From NCBI RefSeq assembly GCF_000275865.1, contig NZ_CM001555.1:1886967-1950966 (forward strand): a DNA stretch of 64,000 nt. Reading direction: 5' to 3'. The DNA is from Methanofollis liminatans DSM 4140 (GTDB taxonomy: Archaea; Halobacteriota; Methanomicrobia; Methanomicrobiales; Methanofollaceae). The position numbers were made by a program, and so were the translations under genes. Under the pieces are notes generated by a model. That model was not told the origin of the DNA. It saw only the letters and a list, made by a program, of their open reading frames with translations, and did not search any database. Every line of letters starts with the position of its first letter. Within the stretch, counting starts at the first letter, position 1. Below, one piece after another: positions 33,916-43,815 of the stretch.

Positions 33916-35982
33916 TCAGGCCTCCTGGATCTTCTCAACCTTCACAGAACACGCCTTGAACTCAGGGATCTTGGCGATCGGGTCGAGTGCATTGTTGGTG
34001 AGCACGTTTGCCGCGCACTCCGCAAAGTGGAACGGCATGAACATGACGCCCTTCATGATGTCCTTGGTGACCTTGGCCGGGACGTTGATCGTGCCGCGGC
34101 GGGAGGTCGCCTTGACGATCTCGCCGTCGACGATGTCGAGCGCCTTCGCGTCCTCGGGGTTGATCTCGATCCATCCGGTCGGGACTTCCTCGTCAAGGTG
34201 CTTCGAGCGGCGGGTCATTGAGCCGGTATGCCAGTGCCAGATGCACCTGCCGGTGGTGAGGATGAACGGGTACTCCTCGTCCGGGACCTCTGCTGGCGGT
34301 TTCCACTCGATCGCGTGGAAGACACCAAGGCCATCGGGGTGCGAGAACTTGCCGATGTGCAGGATCGGGGTGCCGGGGTGCTCGGTCGTGGGGCAGGGCC
34401 AGTGGAGCGCTTCGGGCTTGTTCAGCCGCGCGTAGTTCATGCCATGGTAGGACGGCGTGACCTCGGCGATCTCGTTGAAGACATCCTCAGAGGTCTTCCA
34501 GGAGAACTGCTCGGGGTAGCCCATCTTCGCCGAGAGCTCGGCGATGATCTTCCAGTCGAGTTTTGCCTGGCCGGGCGGCGCCTGGGCAGTACGCCACATC
34601 TGGACGCGCCTCTCGGTCGAGGTCTGGGTGCCGTCCTTCTCGGCGTAGCAGGTGGCGGGCAGCACGACGTCGGCGAGCTGAGCGGTCTCGGTCAGGAAGA
34701 TGTCCTGCACGACGAGGAACTCAAGGGCCTTGAGGGCGTGCTCGACGTGGGTGAGGTCAGGGTCGGAGAGCATCGGGTTCTCGCCCATGATGTACATCGC
34801 CTTGAGTTCACCGGGCTTGTCGGTGAGGACGTCCATCATGACAGTGACCTCGTAGCCGTTCTTCGGCTCGCAGATGCCGTCGGGGAAGCCCCATGCGTCG
34901 GCGAACTTCTTGTGGGCCGCCGGGTCGATGACCTTCTGGTAGCCGGTGAAGACGACCGGGAGCGCACCCATGTCACAGGCGCCCTGCACGTTGTTCTGGC
35001 CACGCAGAGCGTTCACACCGGCGCCGGCCTTGCCGAGGTTACCGGTGAGCATCTGAATGTTGGCGACGGACTTGACGTTGTCCACACCGGTGGTGTGCTG
35101 GGTGATGCCCATCGAGTACAGGATAGCGGAGGCCTCGGCCTTGGCGAACCACTCGCTCGCCTGCTGCAGCTGCTCGACCGGGATGCCGGAGATCTTCGAA
35201 ACATTCTCGAAGTCGTACTCGGGCTTCATCACGACTTCTTTCAGTTTGTCGTAGTCCTTCGTCCGCTTCTCGACGAACTCCTTGTCCTCCCAACCGTTCT
35301 TGATGATGTACTGCATCATGCCGTTGAGGATGGCGACGTCGGAGCCTGAGCGGAACTGCATGTAGAGGTCGGCCTGCTTGGCGGTGGCGGTGTAACGCGG
35401 GTCGGCGTAGATGATCTTCGCGCCGTTCATCTTCGCCTGGACGATCTTGCGACCAATGAGAGGGTGCTGCTCGAAGGTGTTGGACCCGAGAACAAACAGA
35501 CACTTCGATTCTGCAATGTCGAGAATCGAGTTGGTCATTGCGCCTGAGCCAAAGGAGGCGGCAAGCCCTGCGACGGTCGAAGCGTGGCAGAGACGGGCGC
35601 AGTGGTCGATGTGGCGGGTCTTGAGGACGCCGCGGGCGAACTTCATAAGGGCGTAGTTGTCCTCGTTGGACGTACGGGCCGATGAGAGGACTGCCATCTC
35701 GTCAGGCTTGTACGACTTGAGCTTCTGGGCGATGAGGTCATAGGCCTCGTCCCAGGTCGCCTCGACAAACTTTCCGTCCTTCTTGATCAGGGGCGTGGTG
35801 AGCCGGTCTTCACGGTTCACAAACTCCCAGGCATAGGTACCCTTCGGACATACCTTACCCTCGTTGACAGGCGAGCGGTGGTACGGCTGGACGCCGCAGA
35901 CCTTCCCGTCCTTGACAACGAGGTTAAATGTACATCCCGTGCCACAGTACGGGCACGTTGTCTGAACGTACTTCAATTCCAT
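33916..35982 (-). CDS. fdhA: F420-dependent formate dehydrogenase, alpha subunit (Cys form)
   Basis: A 688-residue molybdopterin oxidoreductase that oxidises formate to CO2. C10, C13, C17 and C45 bind the [4Fe-4S] cluster (CPYCGTGC and VCPKGTY). The metal ligand is C132 in ARLCHASTV, so this is the cysteine rather than the selenocysteine form. The C-terminal half has the pterin-binding domains (IMGENPMLSDPD and LTTGRCIWHWHTGSM). The ATG at 35982 has a GAGG ribosome site seven bases upstream. W or Mo can serve, supplied by wtpABC in this window. Confidence 0.96.
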   Translation of the reverse strand: MELKYVQTTCPYCGTGCTFNLVVKDGKVCGVQPYHRSPVNEGKVCPKGTYAWEFVNREDRLTTPLIKKDGKFVEATWDEAYDLIAQKLKSYKPDEMAVLSSARTSNEDNYALMKFARGVLKTRHIDHCARLCHASTVAGLAASFGSGAMTNSILDIAESKCLFVLGSNTFEQHPLIGRKIVQAKMNGAKIIYADPRYTATAKQADLYMQFRSGSDVAILNGMMQYIIKNGWEDKEFVEKRTKDYDKLKEVVMKPEYDFENVSKISGIPVEQLQQASEWFAKAEASAILYSMGITQHTTGVDNVKSVANIQMLTGNLGKAGAGVNALRGQNNVQGACDMGALPVVFTGYQKVIDPAAHKKFADAWGFPDGICEPKNGYEVTVMMDVLTDKPGELKAMYIMGENPMLSDPDLTHVEHALKALEFLVVQDIFLTETAQLADVVLPATCYAEKDGTQTSTERRVQMWRTAQAPPGQAKLDWKIIAELSAKMGYPEQFSWKTSEDVFNEIAEVTPSYHGMNYARLNKPEALHWPCPTTEHPGTPILHIGKFSHPDGLGVFHAIEWKPPAEVPDEEYPFILTTGRCIWHWHTGSMTRRSKHLDEEVPTGWIEINPEDAKALDIVDGEIVKATSRRGTINVPAKVTKDIMKGVMFMPFHFAECAANVLTNNALDPIAKIPEFKACSVKVEKIQEA

Positions 35983-36012
35983 GGAAAAACCTCGGACATA
36001 CAATCGTCCACG

Positions 36013-36025
36013 TTTGTATTATATA
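36013..36025 (-). promoter_or_regulatory. TATA box of the fdhAB operon
   Basis: On the minus strand CCTTATATAATAC, about 35 bases before the fdhA ATG. This predicts a transcript start near 35990-36000 and a short leader containing the ribosome site. Confidence 0.6.
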
Positions 36026-36180
36026 AGGTTAGTGTATGCCAGGGAGATTTTTGATGAATATCGGTGGAAAGAGTGCTTCAAGAGCATCATTTTATCATGC
36101 ACCCCCATTTAACCACTGGCAGATATGGTTTACCCCGCCCGGCTGATAGGTTAAAAAATGCGGGGAGCGCAGAAGGGTAT

Positions 36181-36831
36181 ATGCAGGTGATCGTACCTCC
36201 CATGCTCGCCGACCTCGTCGCCGGTTCCATCATAGCCCTGGACGGAGCCGAATTCACCAGATTGCGTCGCTGTCCGACATGCGGCCAGGAGGTGCGGGGC
36301 CACGACATGAAGCGGCGGAGGTTCGCCGTGATCAAAGGACCCGAAGGAGAAAAAGAGATTGTAGTGTGGGTGAAGCGGTTCCATTGTACGGGGTGCGGCA
36401 CCCTCTGTACTGCAGACGCACCCTTCTATCCGGAGACGCGGGTCGGGGCCCCCATCGTCGACCTCTGCCTCGTCCTCACCGAGGATTACCCCTTCAACCA
36501 TGCTGCACGTATCCTCGGGGCGATGCGGATCGTGCTGGACCGCGGATCAGTGCGGAACTACGCCTTGCGGAGGAAAGAACCGGTACCGTCGACCCCCCTC
36601 TACGGCCTGCGCCTCCCCAATTCCATCCTCTCACTCCTCACCCTTTCCATCGGCAGAGACGAGCCCGGCCCCATCGAAGGGACAAAAATTCTCGCGGCCT
36701 GCGGTTTCCCATCCGCAGACAGGACACCGCTTCATCCCCTTCGGTCCGAAGAAGGGGACCAGCGGTATGAAGAGAAAGAAAAAGAAGAAGGGAAGGCCGA
36801 GGAGAAAGCCGACCGCCGTCAGGACGAGTGA
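36181..36831 (+). CDS. Zinc-finger protein, function unknown
   Basis: A 216-residue protein with two zinc-binding knuckles, CPTCG (near residue 31) and CTGCG (near residue 73), on either side of a basic strand (HDMKRRRFAVI). The middle (DLCLVLTEDYPFNHAARIL, RGSVRNYALRR) resembles the N-terminal region of some transposases, so a domesticated DNA-binding protein is one guess. I do not know its name. The start at 36181 has AGAAGGG upstream. Residues beyond about 185 are highly charged and are antisense to a small membrane protein gene. Confidence 0.65.
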   Translation: MQVIVPPMLADLVAGSIIALDGAEFTRLRRCPTCGQEVRGHDMKRRRFAVIKGPEGEKEIVVWVKRFHCTGCGTLCTADAPFYPETRVGAPIVDLCLVLTEDYPFNHAARILGAMRIVLDRGSVRNYALRRKEPVPSTPLYGLRLPNSILSLLTLSIGRDEPGPIEGTKILAACGFPSADRTPLHPLRSEEGDQRYEEKEKEEGKAEEKADRRQDE

Positions 36832-36870
36832 TCCTGCCAGCAGGACGAGGCTCAGCGTGAGCCGTTTCGT
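36631..36870 (-). CDS. Small zinc-ribbon membrane protein, possible ACG start
   Basis: A 79-residue product if read from ACG at 36870. Residues 4-44 are hydrophobic (LTLSLVLLAGSLVLTAVGFL and a Phe-rich FFFFFLFIPLVPFF), forming two membrane segments. They are followed by a zinc ribbon with CPVCG and CPFDG knuckles. The pattern looks like a real protein, not a shadow. No ATG, GTG or TTG lies at the right place: the nearest in-frame ATG is 50 codons upstream inside mfnF. GAGGTG lies five bases before ACG-AAA-CGG. It overlaps mfnF by 19 bases and the zinc-finger gene by 201. Confidence 0.55.
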   Translation of the reverse strand, partial: TKRLTLSLVLLAGSLVLTAVGFLLGLPFFFFFLFIPLVPFFGPKGMKRCPVCGWETAGRENFCPFDGAGLVSADGKGEE

Positions 36871-37784
36871 TGCGCCACCTCGAGCACCGCATAGGCGGGG
36901 AGGGCGTCGGCCATCCCACCAAGATCCCTGTTCAGGTCGGTCCCTTTCAGCGTTTCGGCAAAAACACCAGAACCGATTCCGGCGCAGACGACATGCCTGC
37001 CCCCTGACCGTCCCATGCACTCCCAGACGGCCCTGAGGATCATGCCCTGCTGGGCCGCCCAGAACTGGAGGGCGATACTCCGCGCCGCCGCTTCCCCGAT
37101 CTCCTCGAGGTCTGAACAGACAACGCGAGAAAGCCGCCGGAGAGCGGCGCCGACCGTTGCCTGACCGCCGTCCGGCGTCGCAGAGGTGTAGTCCTCCGGC
37201 CGGATCGTGCCGAGGACGAGATGGGCGTCGCCGCTGCAGGCGAAATACTCGGTCGAGACCGGGGTGAAGATCCCGTTGATCTCCACGGCCCGGAGGATCG
37301 TCGCCACGTTCGTCCGCAGCATCCCGGTATAGACAAGGTACCCCCTCTGGAGACGGAGGAGGTCGGTGAGCCCGAGCAGATCGTCGAAACGGCCGAGCGG
37401 GACGATATCGGCGGTGGTGCTGCCGACATCGAGGAGCACGGCGTCAGGGTAGCGCTCCCTGAGGTAATCGGCAGAGGCGAGCCAGTTTGCGGCGGCCAGT
37501 TCGGGAACGGCACGGTCGTGGAAGACCCCATCAGTCCCGTAAAATATGGCATCAGGGAAGTGCTCCCTCACAACGTCGACGATGAACCCGATGCCCTCAG
37601 CCTTGCCGGAAAAACTGTCGGCAAGTTCTCCGCTCATGACGACGGCGGCGTTTTCTCCTCGCCCGGCATAGGCAGAGAGGAGATCTCCGAGCGGCGCCTC
37701 CTTCCAGAGCGGGCAGTAATGAATATGGGCGCCCGATCCATCGACGACCTTGAGGTTGGCGCCGCCGACATCGATCCCGATCAT
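36852..37784 (-). CDS. mfnF: Methanofuran biosynthesis enzyme MfnF
   Basis: A 310-residue protein of the hydantoinase/acetate-kinase-like fold (IGIDVGGANLKVVD at the start, DVGSTTADIVPLG at about 135-150, a C-terminal CAGIGSGVFAETL). In Methanocaldococcus the homologue MJ0840 condenses the furan diphosphate with gamma-glutamyltyramine to make the methanofuran core. Its ATG overlaps the mfnD stop by four bases (37781-37784), so the two genes of the pathway are coupled. Confidence 0.88.
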   Translation of the reverse strand: MIGIDVGGANLKVVDGSGAHIHYCPLWKEAPLGDLLSAYAGRGENAAVVMSGELADSFSGKAEGIGFIVDVVREHFPDAIFYGTDGVFHDRAVPELAAANWLASADYLRERYPDAVLLDVGSTTADIVPLGRFDDLLGLTDLLRLQRGYLVYTGMLRTNVATILRAVEINGIFTPVSTEYFACSGDAHLVLGTIRPEDYTSATPDGGQATVGAALRRLSRVVCSDLEEIGEAAARSIALQFWAAQQGMILRAVWECMGRSGGRHVVCAGIGSGVFAETLKGTDLNRDLGGMADALPAYAVLEVAQRNGSR

Positions 37785-38665
37785 CGCCGCTCGACCCTCC
37801 CGTCCTTATCGAACCTGGCCCCCCCGGAGAGCTGGACCGAGGCCGGCGCTTTTCCATAGGAGGCGTTCACAAGGACGCTGGCGATCTCCTCCTCCATGCA
37901 AGCGGCGATCCCGACCATGCTCGTCGTCGGCCTGGGGTTGACGTCGACCACATAGGCTCGATCGGCAAGGACGATATCGACGCCCACGTATCCCTGACAG
38001 CCAAGAACCGTCGCTGCCCGCACCGCCGTCGCCACGATCTCGTCAAGGCGCGGGTGGCCCACCGGCGTCTCGCCGCCATGATAGGCAAACGCACCGTCTT
38101 CGACCGTGACGGCCTGCCGGTTCACCGCAAGCACCAGGAACGGCGCCCCGGAATAATAGAGGCAGGCCTCCCCAACAATCCGGCTCCCGACAAGGCTGAC
38201 CGAGAGGTGCTCGCCTTCGATGTACTCCTGTCCGATCTCGCCCTCACCCGGCGCATCCTCGCTCAGACGGACACCATGCGCACCGCAGCCCGACACCGGC
38301 TTGATCACCTTCAGCCCGACGGTCTTCTCTGCCGGAACCGGGATGCCATGCGACGCCAGGATCGCCGAGGTGCGCCGTTTGTTCGCGCACAGGGCGACGT
38401 TCATCGAGCCGCACCCGATGTTGTGCGTGCAGTCCTCGACGGCTCTGGTCAGCGGGGCGAGGAGATGGTCGGGTGCAATCACCAGCCCGACATCGCACGA
38501 CGGGGCGAGGGCGCGGATCTCGGCTCCGAGGTCACCTCCTGCGGGGGTGACGACCTCATATCCACAACGCCTGAAACTCCCGGAGAGCGTCTCCAGCATG
38601 GCCCGCCCTTCGATCGCAAGGTCAGGATCATGGAAGACCGTATATTCTGCAAGAAATGCCCGCAT
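37781..38665 (-). CDS. mfnD: Tyramine-L-glutamate ligase MfnD
   Basis: A 294-residue ATP-grasp ligase (KVIKPVSGCGAHGVRLSEDA, QEYIEGEHLSVSLVGS, YVGVDIVLADRAYVVDVNPR for the Mg/ATP site). In Methanocaldococcus (MJ0815) it joins tyramine to the gamma-carboxyl of glutamate, an early step of methanofuran synthesis. It is followed directly by mfnF. Other mfn genes are not in this window. Confidence 0.87.
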   Translation of the reverse strand: MRAFLAEYTVFHDPDLAIEGRAMLETLSGSFRRCGYEVVTPAGGDLGAEIRALAPSCDVGLVIAPDHLLAPLTRAVEDCTHNIGCGSMNVALCANKRRTSAILASHGIPVPAEKTVGLKVIKPVSGCGAHGVRLSEDAPGEGEIGQEYIEGEHLSVSLVGSRIVGEACLYYSGAPFLVLAVNRQAVTVEDGAFAYHGGETPVGHPRLDEIVATAVRAATVLGCQGYVGVDIVLADRAYVVDVNPRPTTSMVGIAACMEEEIASVLVNASYGKAPASVQLSGGARFDKDGRVERR

Positions 38666-38751
38666 TCTCTAATGGGTTGGCAGCAGCATCTTTTGTAGGT
38701 ATTGGTCCCAAACGACTATCTGCCAGAGCGGCACAACCATTCTCCATTACG

Positions 38752-39531
38752 ATGGGACCAAAGATTCTCCTCACCAACGACGACGGCGTCTACTCGAACG
38801 GGCTCTGGGCAGCATACGAAGCGCTCTCAGAGATCGCCGAGGTGACCATCGTCGCCCCGGCAACACAGCAGAGTGCTGTGGGCCGATCGATCTCCATCTT
38901 CGAACCGATCAGGGCGACGAAGATAGTGCTGAACGGCGTGACCGCATACTCGGTCGGGGGAAAACCGACGGACGCCGTGATCGTCGGCCTCTTCGCGCTC
39001 GATATACGCCCCGACCTGGTGGTCAGCGGCATCAACATCGGCGAGAACCTCAGTTACGAATCGATCATGACCTCGGGGACGGTCGGGGCGGCGATGGAAG
39101 CGTCCAATCAGGGGACACCGTCGGTCGCCTTCTCCCTCCAGGTATGGGACCAGGGGGACAAGTTCGACGACCCCCGCCACTGCGGGAGCAGCTTCGACGA
39201 TGCTAAGAAGGTCGTGCGGGACGTCTGCGAAAAGATCCTCACCCGCGGATACCCGGGAAACGCAGACGTGATCAACGTGAACATCCCATCGCACCTGCGG
39301 GGGGGCTACGAGGTGACGCACCTTGCGCGCAAACTCTTCCACACCGGGGTCGAGCGGCGTCTCGACCCGAGAGGACGACCGTACTTCTGGATCAACGGGC
39401 CCCTGGTCGAGGACGCAGAGGAGGGGACCGACGTCCATGCGATCAGAAAGGGCAACGTCTCGATCACCCCGATCACCCTCGACTGCACGGCGATGCCTGC
39501 AAACGACGAACTCCGCCGCCTCTTCGGGTGA
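38752..39531 (+). CDS. surE: 5'/3'-nucleotidase SurE
   Basis: A 259-residue metal-dependent nucleotidase of the SurE family. The N-terminus KILLTNDDGVYSNGLWA supplies the metal-binding Asp pair, and SGINIGENLSYESIMTSGTV and VINVNIPSH are the family motifs. It dephosphorylates nucleoside monophosphates and is often linked to stress survival. The start is the ATG at 38752; the longer upstream frame is not conserved. Confidence 0.93.
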   Translation: MGPKILLTNDDGVYSNGLWAAYEALSEIAEVTIVAPATQQSAVGRSISIFEPIRATKIVLNGVTAYSVGGKPTDAVIVGLFALDIRPDLVVSGINIGENLSYESIMTSGTVGAAMEASNQGTPSVAFSLQVWDQGDKFDDPRHCGSSFDDAKKVVRDVCEKILTRGYPGNADVINVNIPSHLRGGYEVTHLARKLFHTGVERRLDPRGRPYFWINGPLVEDAEEGTDVHAIRKGNVSITPITLDCTAMPANDELRRLFG

Positions 39532-39571
39532 AGCGGCACCCCTTATCTTCCCTGCCACCCATACCTTTTCT

Positions 39572-40291
39572 GTGACATCCAAGCAGGCAAACCTTGAAGC
39601 GAAACGGATTGTCGGGATCGCCGCCGCCGGAGAGGTGGAGGACGGCATGGCGGTCGGTCTCGGCACAGGCTCGACGGCGAACTATGCGATCATCAGGATC
39701 GGCGAGAGGATTCGAGAGGAGGAGATTGCGGTCGTCGGTGTGCCGACTTCCTACCAGTCCGCGATCAGGGCGCGCGCGGCCGGCATCAGGGTGGCCGACC
39801 TTGCCGACTACCCTGAACTGGACCTGACCATCGACGGCGCCGACCAGGTGGACGCCGCCTTCAACGTGATTAAAGGGGGAGGGGCGGCGCATACGCGCGA
39901 GAAGTGCGTCGCCGACGCATCAACGCGGATCCTGATCGTCGTGGACGTGACCAAGGTCGCAGATCGCCTGCACATGCCGGTGCCGGTGGAGGTCGTGCCC
40001 TATGCGGCGACCGGTGTGGCGCGGCACGTCGGCAGGCTTGGAGGCGACGCAGTGATACGGGAGGGTGTGAAAAAGGACGGCCCCGTGATCACCGACAACG
40101 GAAATTTCATTCTCGACTGCGCATTCGGCACGATCGAAGACCCTGAGAACCTTGAGACCAGCCTGAACACGATTCCCGGCGTCCTGACCTCGGGGCTGTT
40201 CACAGAATACGCGGAAAAAATGACGGTGATGGTCGGGGGGGACGGGAGTTACAGGATTCTCACGAGATCAGACCGCGTGCCTTCTCGATGA
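39572..40291 (+). CDS. rpiA: Ribose-5-phosphate isomerase A
   Basis: A 239-residue isomerase converting ribose-5-phosphate to ribulose-5-phosphate. Motifs are VGLGTGSTANYAI for substrate binding, DGADQVD, and KGGGAAHTREK with the catalytic Glu/Lys. The start is a GTG at 39572 without a ribosome site, 40 bases after surE. The final codons overlap the convergent HTH gene by 32 bases. Confidence 0.93.
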   Translation: MTSKQANLEAKRIVGIAAAGEVEDGMAVGLGTGSTANYAIIRIGERIREEEIAVVGVPTSYQSAIRARAAGIRVADLADYPELDLTIDGADQVDAAFNVIKGGGAAHTREKCVADASTRILIVVDVTKVADRLHMPVPVEVVPYAATGVARHVGRLGGDAVIREGVKKDGPVITDNGNFILDCAFGTIEDPENLETSLNTIPGVLTSGLFTEYAEKMTVMVGGDGSYRILTRSDRVPSR

Positions 40292-40634
40292 GGGCAAGCT
40301 GGGTATCTACCTCTTTTTTCTTGTTTTTCTCAATAATATCGATGATATCGTTGATCGGTTTTGCAAGAGTGTAGATCTTCACCGGACGCCCTTTGCTCTC
40401 TGCCTTGCTCTCCCTGGAGTTGATCCACCGTTTCTCTTTGAGAAAGCGCATGGCAATACTCACTTCGGGCTGGCGGAGATCAGTCCCGCGCTCGATCTCC
40501 CGGGAGGTCGCTTCGTCAGTATTGGCAAGGTAAACAAGAACTTTCGATACATTGCGCTTGATACCGATGTCCATGAGGAGAGTGGCGAACTCTTCTTCTT
40601 TCTGAGTAAAGTACAGGACTTCTTCTGCTTTCAT
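40260..40634 (-). CDS. HTH (TrmB/ArsR-like) transcriptional regulator
   Basis: A 124-residue winged-helix regulator. The helix-turn-helix DEATSREIERGTDLRQPEVS and wing KRWINSRESKAESKGRPVKI are followed by a C-terminal dimerisation helix (NDIIDIIEKNKKKEVDTQ). ATG at 40634 (MKAEEVLYFTQ) is preferred over the ATG six codons earlier. It lies beside the TBP gene but the two are separated by 200 bases of AT-rich sequence. The target is unknown. Confidence 0.85.
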   Translation of the reverse strand: MKAEEVLYFTQKEEEFATLLMDIGIKRNVSKVLVYLANTDEATSREIERGTDLRQPEVSIAMRFLKEKRWINSRESKAESKGRPVKIYTLAKPINDIIDIIEKNKKKEVDTQLALIEKARGLIS

Positions 40635-40652
40635 TATGTTCACCCGGTTCAC

Positions 40653-40851
40653 GTATTATGTTAATATTTGTAATATATGAATATTCTTAAAAGGTATATT
40701 TCAAAATATATAGATTCGGATATAAATGCGAGATCCAGACACCTTATTTTTATATTCCCATCGAAAATGGCAGGCAGCAGAGATGCCCCACACATCAGGA
40801 AGGAGTGCTACTCCTCTAATATATTGGATTTATAATTAAAAAAGGTATACC
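40653..40851. other. AT-rich gap between HTH and TBP genes
   Basis: A very AT-rich 199-base gap upstream of the HTH gene and downstream of the TBP gene. It holds TATA-like stretches on the minus strand (for example TTCATATATTAC near 40665-40680), a GAATATTC self-palindrome at 40679-40686 and a T6 run on the minus strand (40838-40843) that may terminate the TBP transcript. Confidence 0.5.
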
Positions 40852-41412
40852 TCAGAGGAGCCCGAGATTGGAGAGATCGGCAATGATCTTCCTGACAGCA
40901 AGTTTTGCATCCCCGGGTTGTTTGCCTCCTGTAATGATCAGTTTTCCGGAGCCAAAGAGAAGGACAACGACCTTTGGATCTTCAAGGCGGTAGACAAGGC
41001 CGGGGAACTGCTCGGGCTCGTACTCGATCCGGTCAAGATTGAAGCCGATGGCGATCTTATTGAGGTTTATAGGTTTCCCAAGGTCAGCAGAGGTGACGAT
41101 GTTCTGGATGGTGTAGGTGAGATCGGCGTCGATATCGATATCAAGGTCGCGGAGCTTTCCCCCAAGGATCTCAAGGCCCTTGCTGAGACTTTCCACGCTC
41201 TTCGCCCCGGTCAGGACGACTTTGCCTGAACCAAAGACAAGGGCCGCAATTTTTGGGTCCTGCATCCTGATGACAACACCGGGAAAGCGTTTCTTGTTGT
41301 AGTCGGCGCCCTGTATCCTGGATGAGATTGCCGGAAGGTCAAGAGAATCGGTTACTTTGGCGGAAGCAACAATATTTTCTATTTTTAGAGATTCCTCCGG
41401 GTTACCGTGCAT
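40852..41412 (-). CDS. tbp: TATA-box-binding protein
   Basis: A 186-residue general transcription factor with two direct repeats of about 90 residues (IENIVASAKVTDSLDLPAIS and IQNIVTSADLGKPINLNKIA). Each has a VVLTGAKSVES or LIITGGKQPGD strand and a Phe-containing loop that kinks TATA DNA. The protein recruits TFB and RNA polymerase. Length is normal for archaea. Confidence 0.97.
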   Translation of the reverse strand: MHGNPEESLKIENIVASAKVTDSLDLPAISSRIQGADYNKKRFPGVVIRMQDPKIAALVFGSGKVVLTGAKSVESLSKGLEILGGKLRDLDIDIDADLTYTIQNIVTSADLGKPINLNKIAIGFNLDRIEYEPEQFPGLVYRLEDPKVVVLLFGSGKLIITGGKQPGDAKLAVRKIIADLSNLGLL

Positions 41413-41433
41413 GTTTATAAATGACGTAAAAAA

Positions 41434-41444
41434 GATATATAAAG
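41434..41444 (-). promoter_or_regulatory. TATA box of the TBP gene
   Basis: On the minus strand CTTTATATATC, about 25 bases before the TBP ATG, so a leaderless or nearly leaderless mRNA. It lies just past the acs stop codon. Confidence 0.6.
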
Positions 41445-41454
41445 AGTTGGGTGA

Positions 41455-43350
<1,896 letters not shown>

Positions 43351-43815
43351 GGTCGCCTCCAATTTTACACGATCAATAGTGAGAATTTATTAAATATTTT
43401 GTGGTCACGCAAAAAAGGGGTTATTTTTAAAATAAAGACAATTCGCACAGTAATTTTTGTTATATCACCGAATAATACATGATCGTCCATGTTAAATCGC
43501 GCAGACTATGATTATCAGCTTTTTTTTAAAAAAGATAGATTTTATCCCCTTTTATCAAACTTCATCCAGGGAAAAGCAGCGGGGCGAAGGAGAAATATTC
43601 GGCGATTGCCGACATCAAGTTCAACAAATTCAAAAAACACTTAAAGAATGACTTTGAGACTATGATCATAATCCTATAATCTTTCACATCTCCGCATGTA
43701 CGAGAATTATCGGACCTGGCACCGCCTATTCCTGATAACCCTGCATTGTGCATCCAGAACTATCAGGAAAATCGCTGCGGTTCAATGATGTTACCAGTAT
43801 CTGTGAGGAAATTCC
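43351..43815. other. AT-rich intergenic region between acs and acd
   Basis: A 465-base region of low GC that separates the divergent acs and ADP-forming acyl-CoA synthetase genes. It contains the acs promoter and an oligo-T/oligo-A stretch near 43520. A 63-codon frame at 43562-43753 has no coding character. It stands out in composition from neighbouring DNA. Confidence 0.55.
43385..43400 (-). promoter_or_regulatory. TATA box of acs
   Basis: On the minus strand ATATTTAATAAATTC, about 40-45 bases before the acs ATG. The predicted leader carries the GGAGG ribosome site. Confidence 0.45.

Noticed and set aside
34228-35349. A 373-codon plus-strand frame opposite fdhA
   Set aside because: Antisense shadow of the molybdopterin subunit; composition follows the complement.
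33916-35982. Selenocysteine in formate dehydrogenase
   Set aside because: The position in the ARLCHASTV motif is a normal Cys codon and the frame has no internal TGA.
43562-43753. A 63-codon minus-strand frame in the acs-acd gap
   Set aside because: No ribosome site, no motif, and the base composition is that of the AT-rich promoter region.
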